Below, one piece after another: positions 5,215-5,338 of a stretch of DNA of 5,338 bases. The notes beneath the pieces are model-generated. The model ran no database searches and was not told the DNA's origin. It saw only the letters and a program-made list of their open reading frames with translations. The stretch covers positions 1 to 5,338 of the forward strand of contig CALBLB010000345.1 of assembly GCA_937896115.1 (NCBI GenBank), read 5' to 3'. The position numbers were made by a program, and so were the translations under genes. Position 1 is the stretch's first letter; each line of letters opens with the position of its first letter. The stretch comes from an uncultured Succinatimonas sp. (GTDB lineage Bacteria > Pseudomonadota > Gammaproteobacteria > Enterobacterales > Succinivibrionaceae).

Positions 5215-5234
5215 GATCTGCAAGGAGGATCATA
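5212..5234 (+). promoter_or_regulatory. folP ribosome-binding site enclosed in a 7-bp hairpin
   Basis: AAGGAGG (5222-5228) is a near-perfect Shine-Dalgarno sequence 5 nt before the folP ATG. TATGATC (5212-5218) is perfectly complementary to GATCATA (5228-5234), leaving TGCAAGGAG as a 9-nt loop. The ribosome-binding site therefore lies mostly in the loop, and the first base of the ATG is in the stem. ATCAT at 5202-5206 can pair instead with ATGAT (5213-5217), so two mutually exclusive hairpins are possible. The pairing is seen; a control function is inferred. Confidence 0.5.
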
Positions 5235-5338
5235 TGCAACTAAATGCTCGCGGCAAAATTTTGAAACTTAATCAACCAGCCATCATGGGAATACTGAACG
5301 TAACCCCGGATTCCTTCTCCGACGGCGGACGCTACAAC
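5234..5338 (+). CDS. folP: Dihydropteroate synthase, N-terminal part (cut by window end)
   Basis: The first 35 residues contain the unmistakable first signature of dihydropteroate synthase, IMGILNVTPDSFSDGG (17-32). This enzyme of folate synthesis condenses 6-hydroxymethyl-dihydropterin diphosphate with p-aminobenzoate in the cytosol and is the sulfonamide target. Asn22, in the phosphate/Mg-binding loop, falls at the same position as in E. coli FolP, which supports the chosen ATG, as does the strong AAGGAGG. The family is about 280 residues, so most of the gene is beyond the window. It lies 56 nt after the DnaT-like gene rather than in the frequent ftsH-folP-glmM order; what follows it cannot be seen. 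Confidence 0.95.
   Translation, partial: MQLNARGKILKLNQPAIMGILNVTPDSFSDGGRYN

Overview
The window carries four complete protein genes, the first 35 codons of a fifth, and possibly the start of a sixth at the left edge. The organism looks like a gammaproteobacterium. The best evidence is a DnaT-like primosomal protein with the C-terminal ssDNA-binding domain typical of that class, next to folP, whose N-terminus matches the Escherichia coli register as I recall it. Frequent GATC sites fit this. A host-associated anaerobe such as a Succinivibrionaceae member is possible, but I cannot establish that from the sequence.

Layout. On the minus strand, reading right to left, come a solitary-looking N6-adenine DNA methyltransferase with an N-terminal MerR/excisionase-type helix-turn-helix (3476-1515), a 291-nt spacer rich in short palindromes and repeated 10-mers (1514-1224), and a BMP/PnrA-type substrate-binding protein with a membrane-targeting N-terminus (1223-129). 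On the plus strand come a D-2-hydroxyacid dehydrogenase of the glyoxylate/hydroxypyruvate reductase type (3613-4572), the DnaT-like gene overlapping it by a GTGA junction (4569-5177), and folP (dihydropteroate synthase) from 5234 to the window end. The two arms diverge from a 136-nt region (3477-3612). That region holds a good sigma70-like promoter for the methyltransferase, and an AATGGC/GCCATT inverted repeat lies across its -10 and start region.

How the parts may work together. The dehydrogenase and the DnaT-like gene are almost certainly co-transcribed and translationally coupled, although their functions are unrelated. folP follows after 56 nt with no convincing terminator, so it may join the same transcript. 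The methyltransferase has every catalytic motif and a target-recognition-like C-terminus but no visible nuclease domain or restriction gene beside it. Its fused DNA-binding domain and the operator-like repeat at its own promoter suggest autoregulation. The BMP protein has no ABC ATPase or permease in the window.

The most interesting points are the HTH-methyltransferase with its operator-like repeat, two ribosome-binding sites lying in hairpin loops (dehydrogenase and folP), the DnaT-like protein's unfamiliar N-terminal half, and the palindrome-rich spacer. I see no rRNA, tRNA, CRISPR array, insertion sequence or convincing intrinsic terminator.
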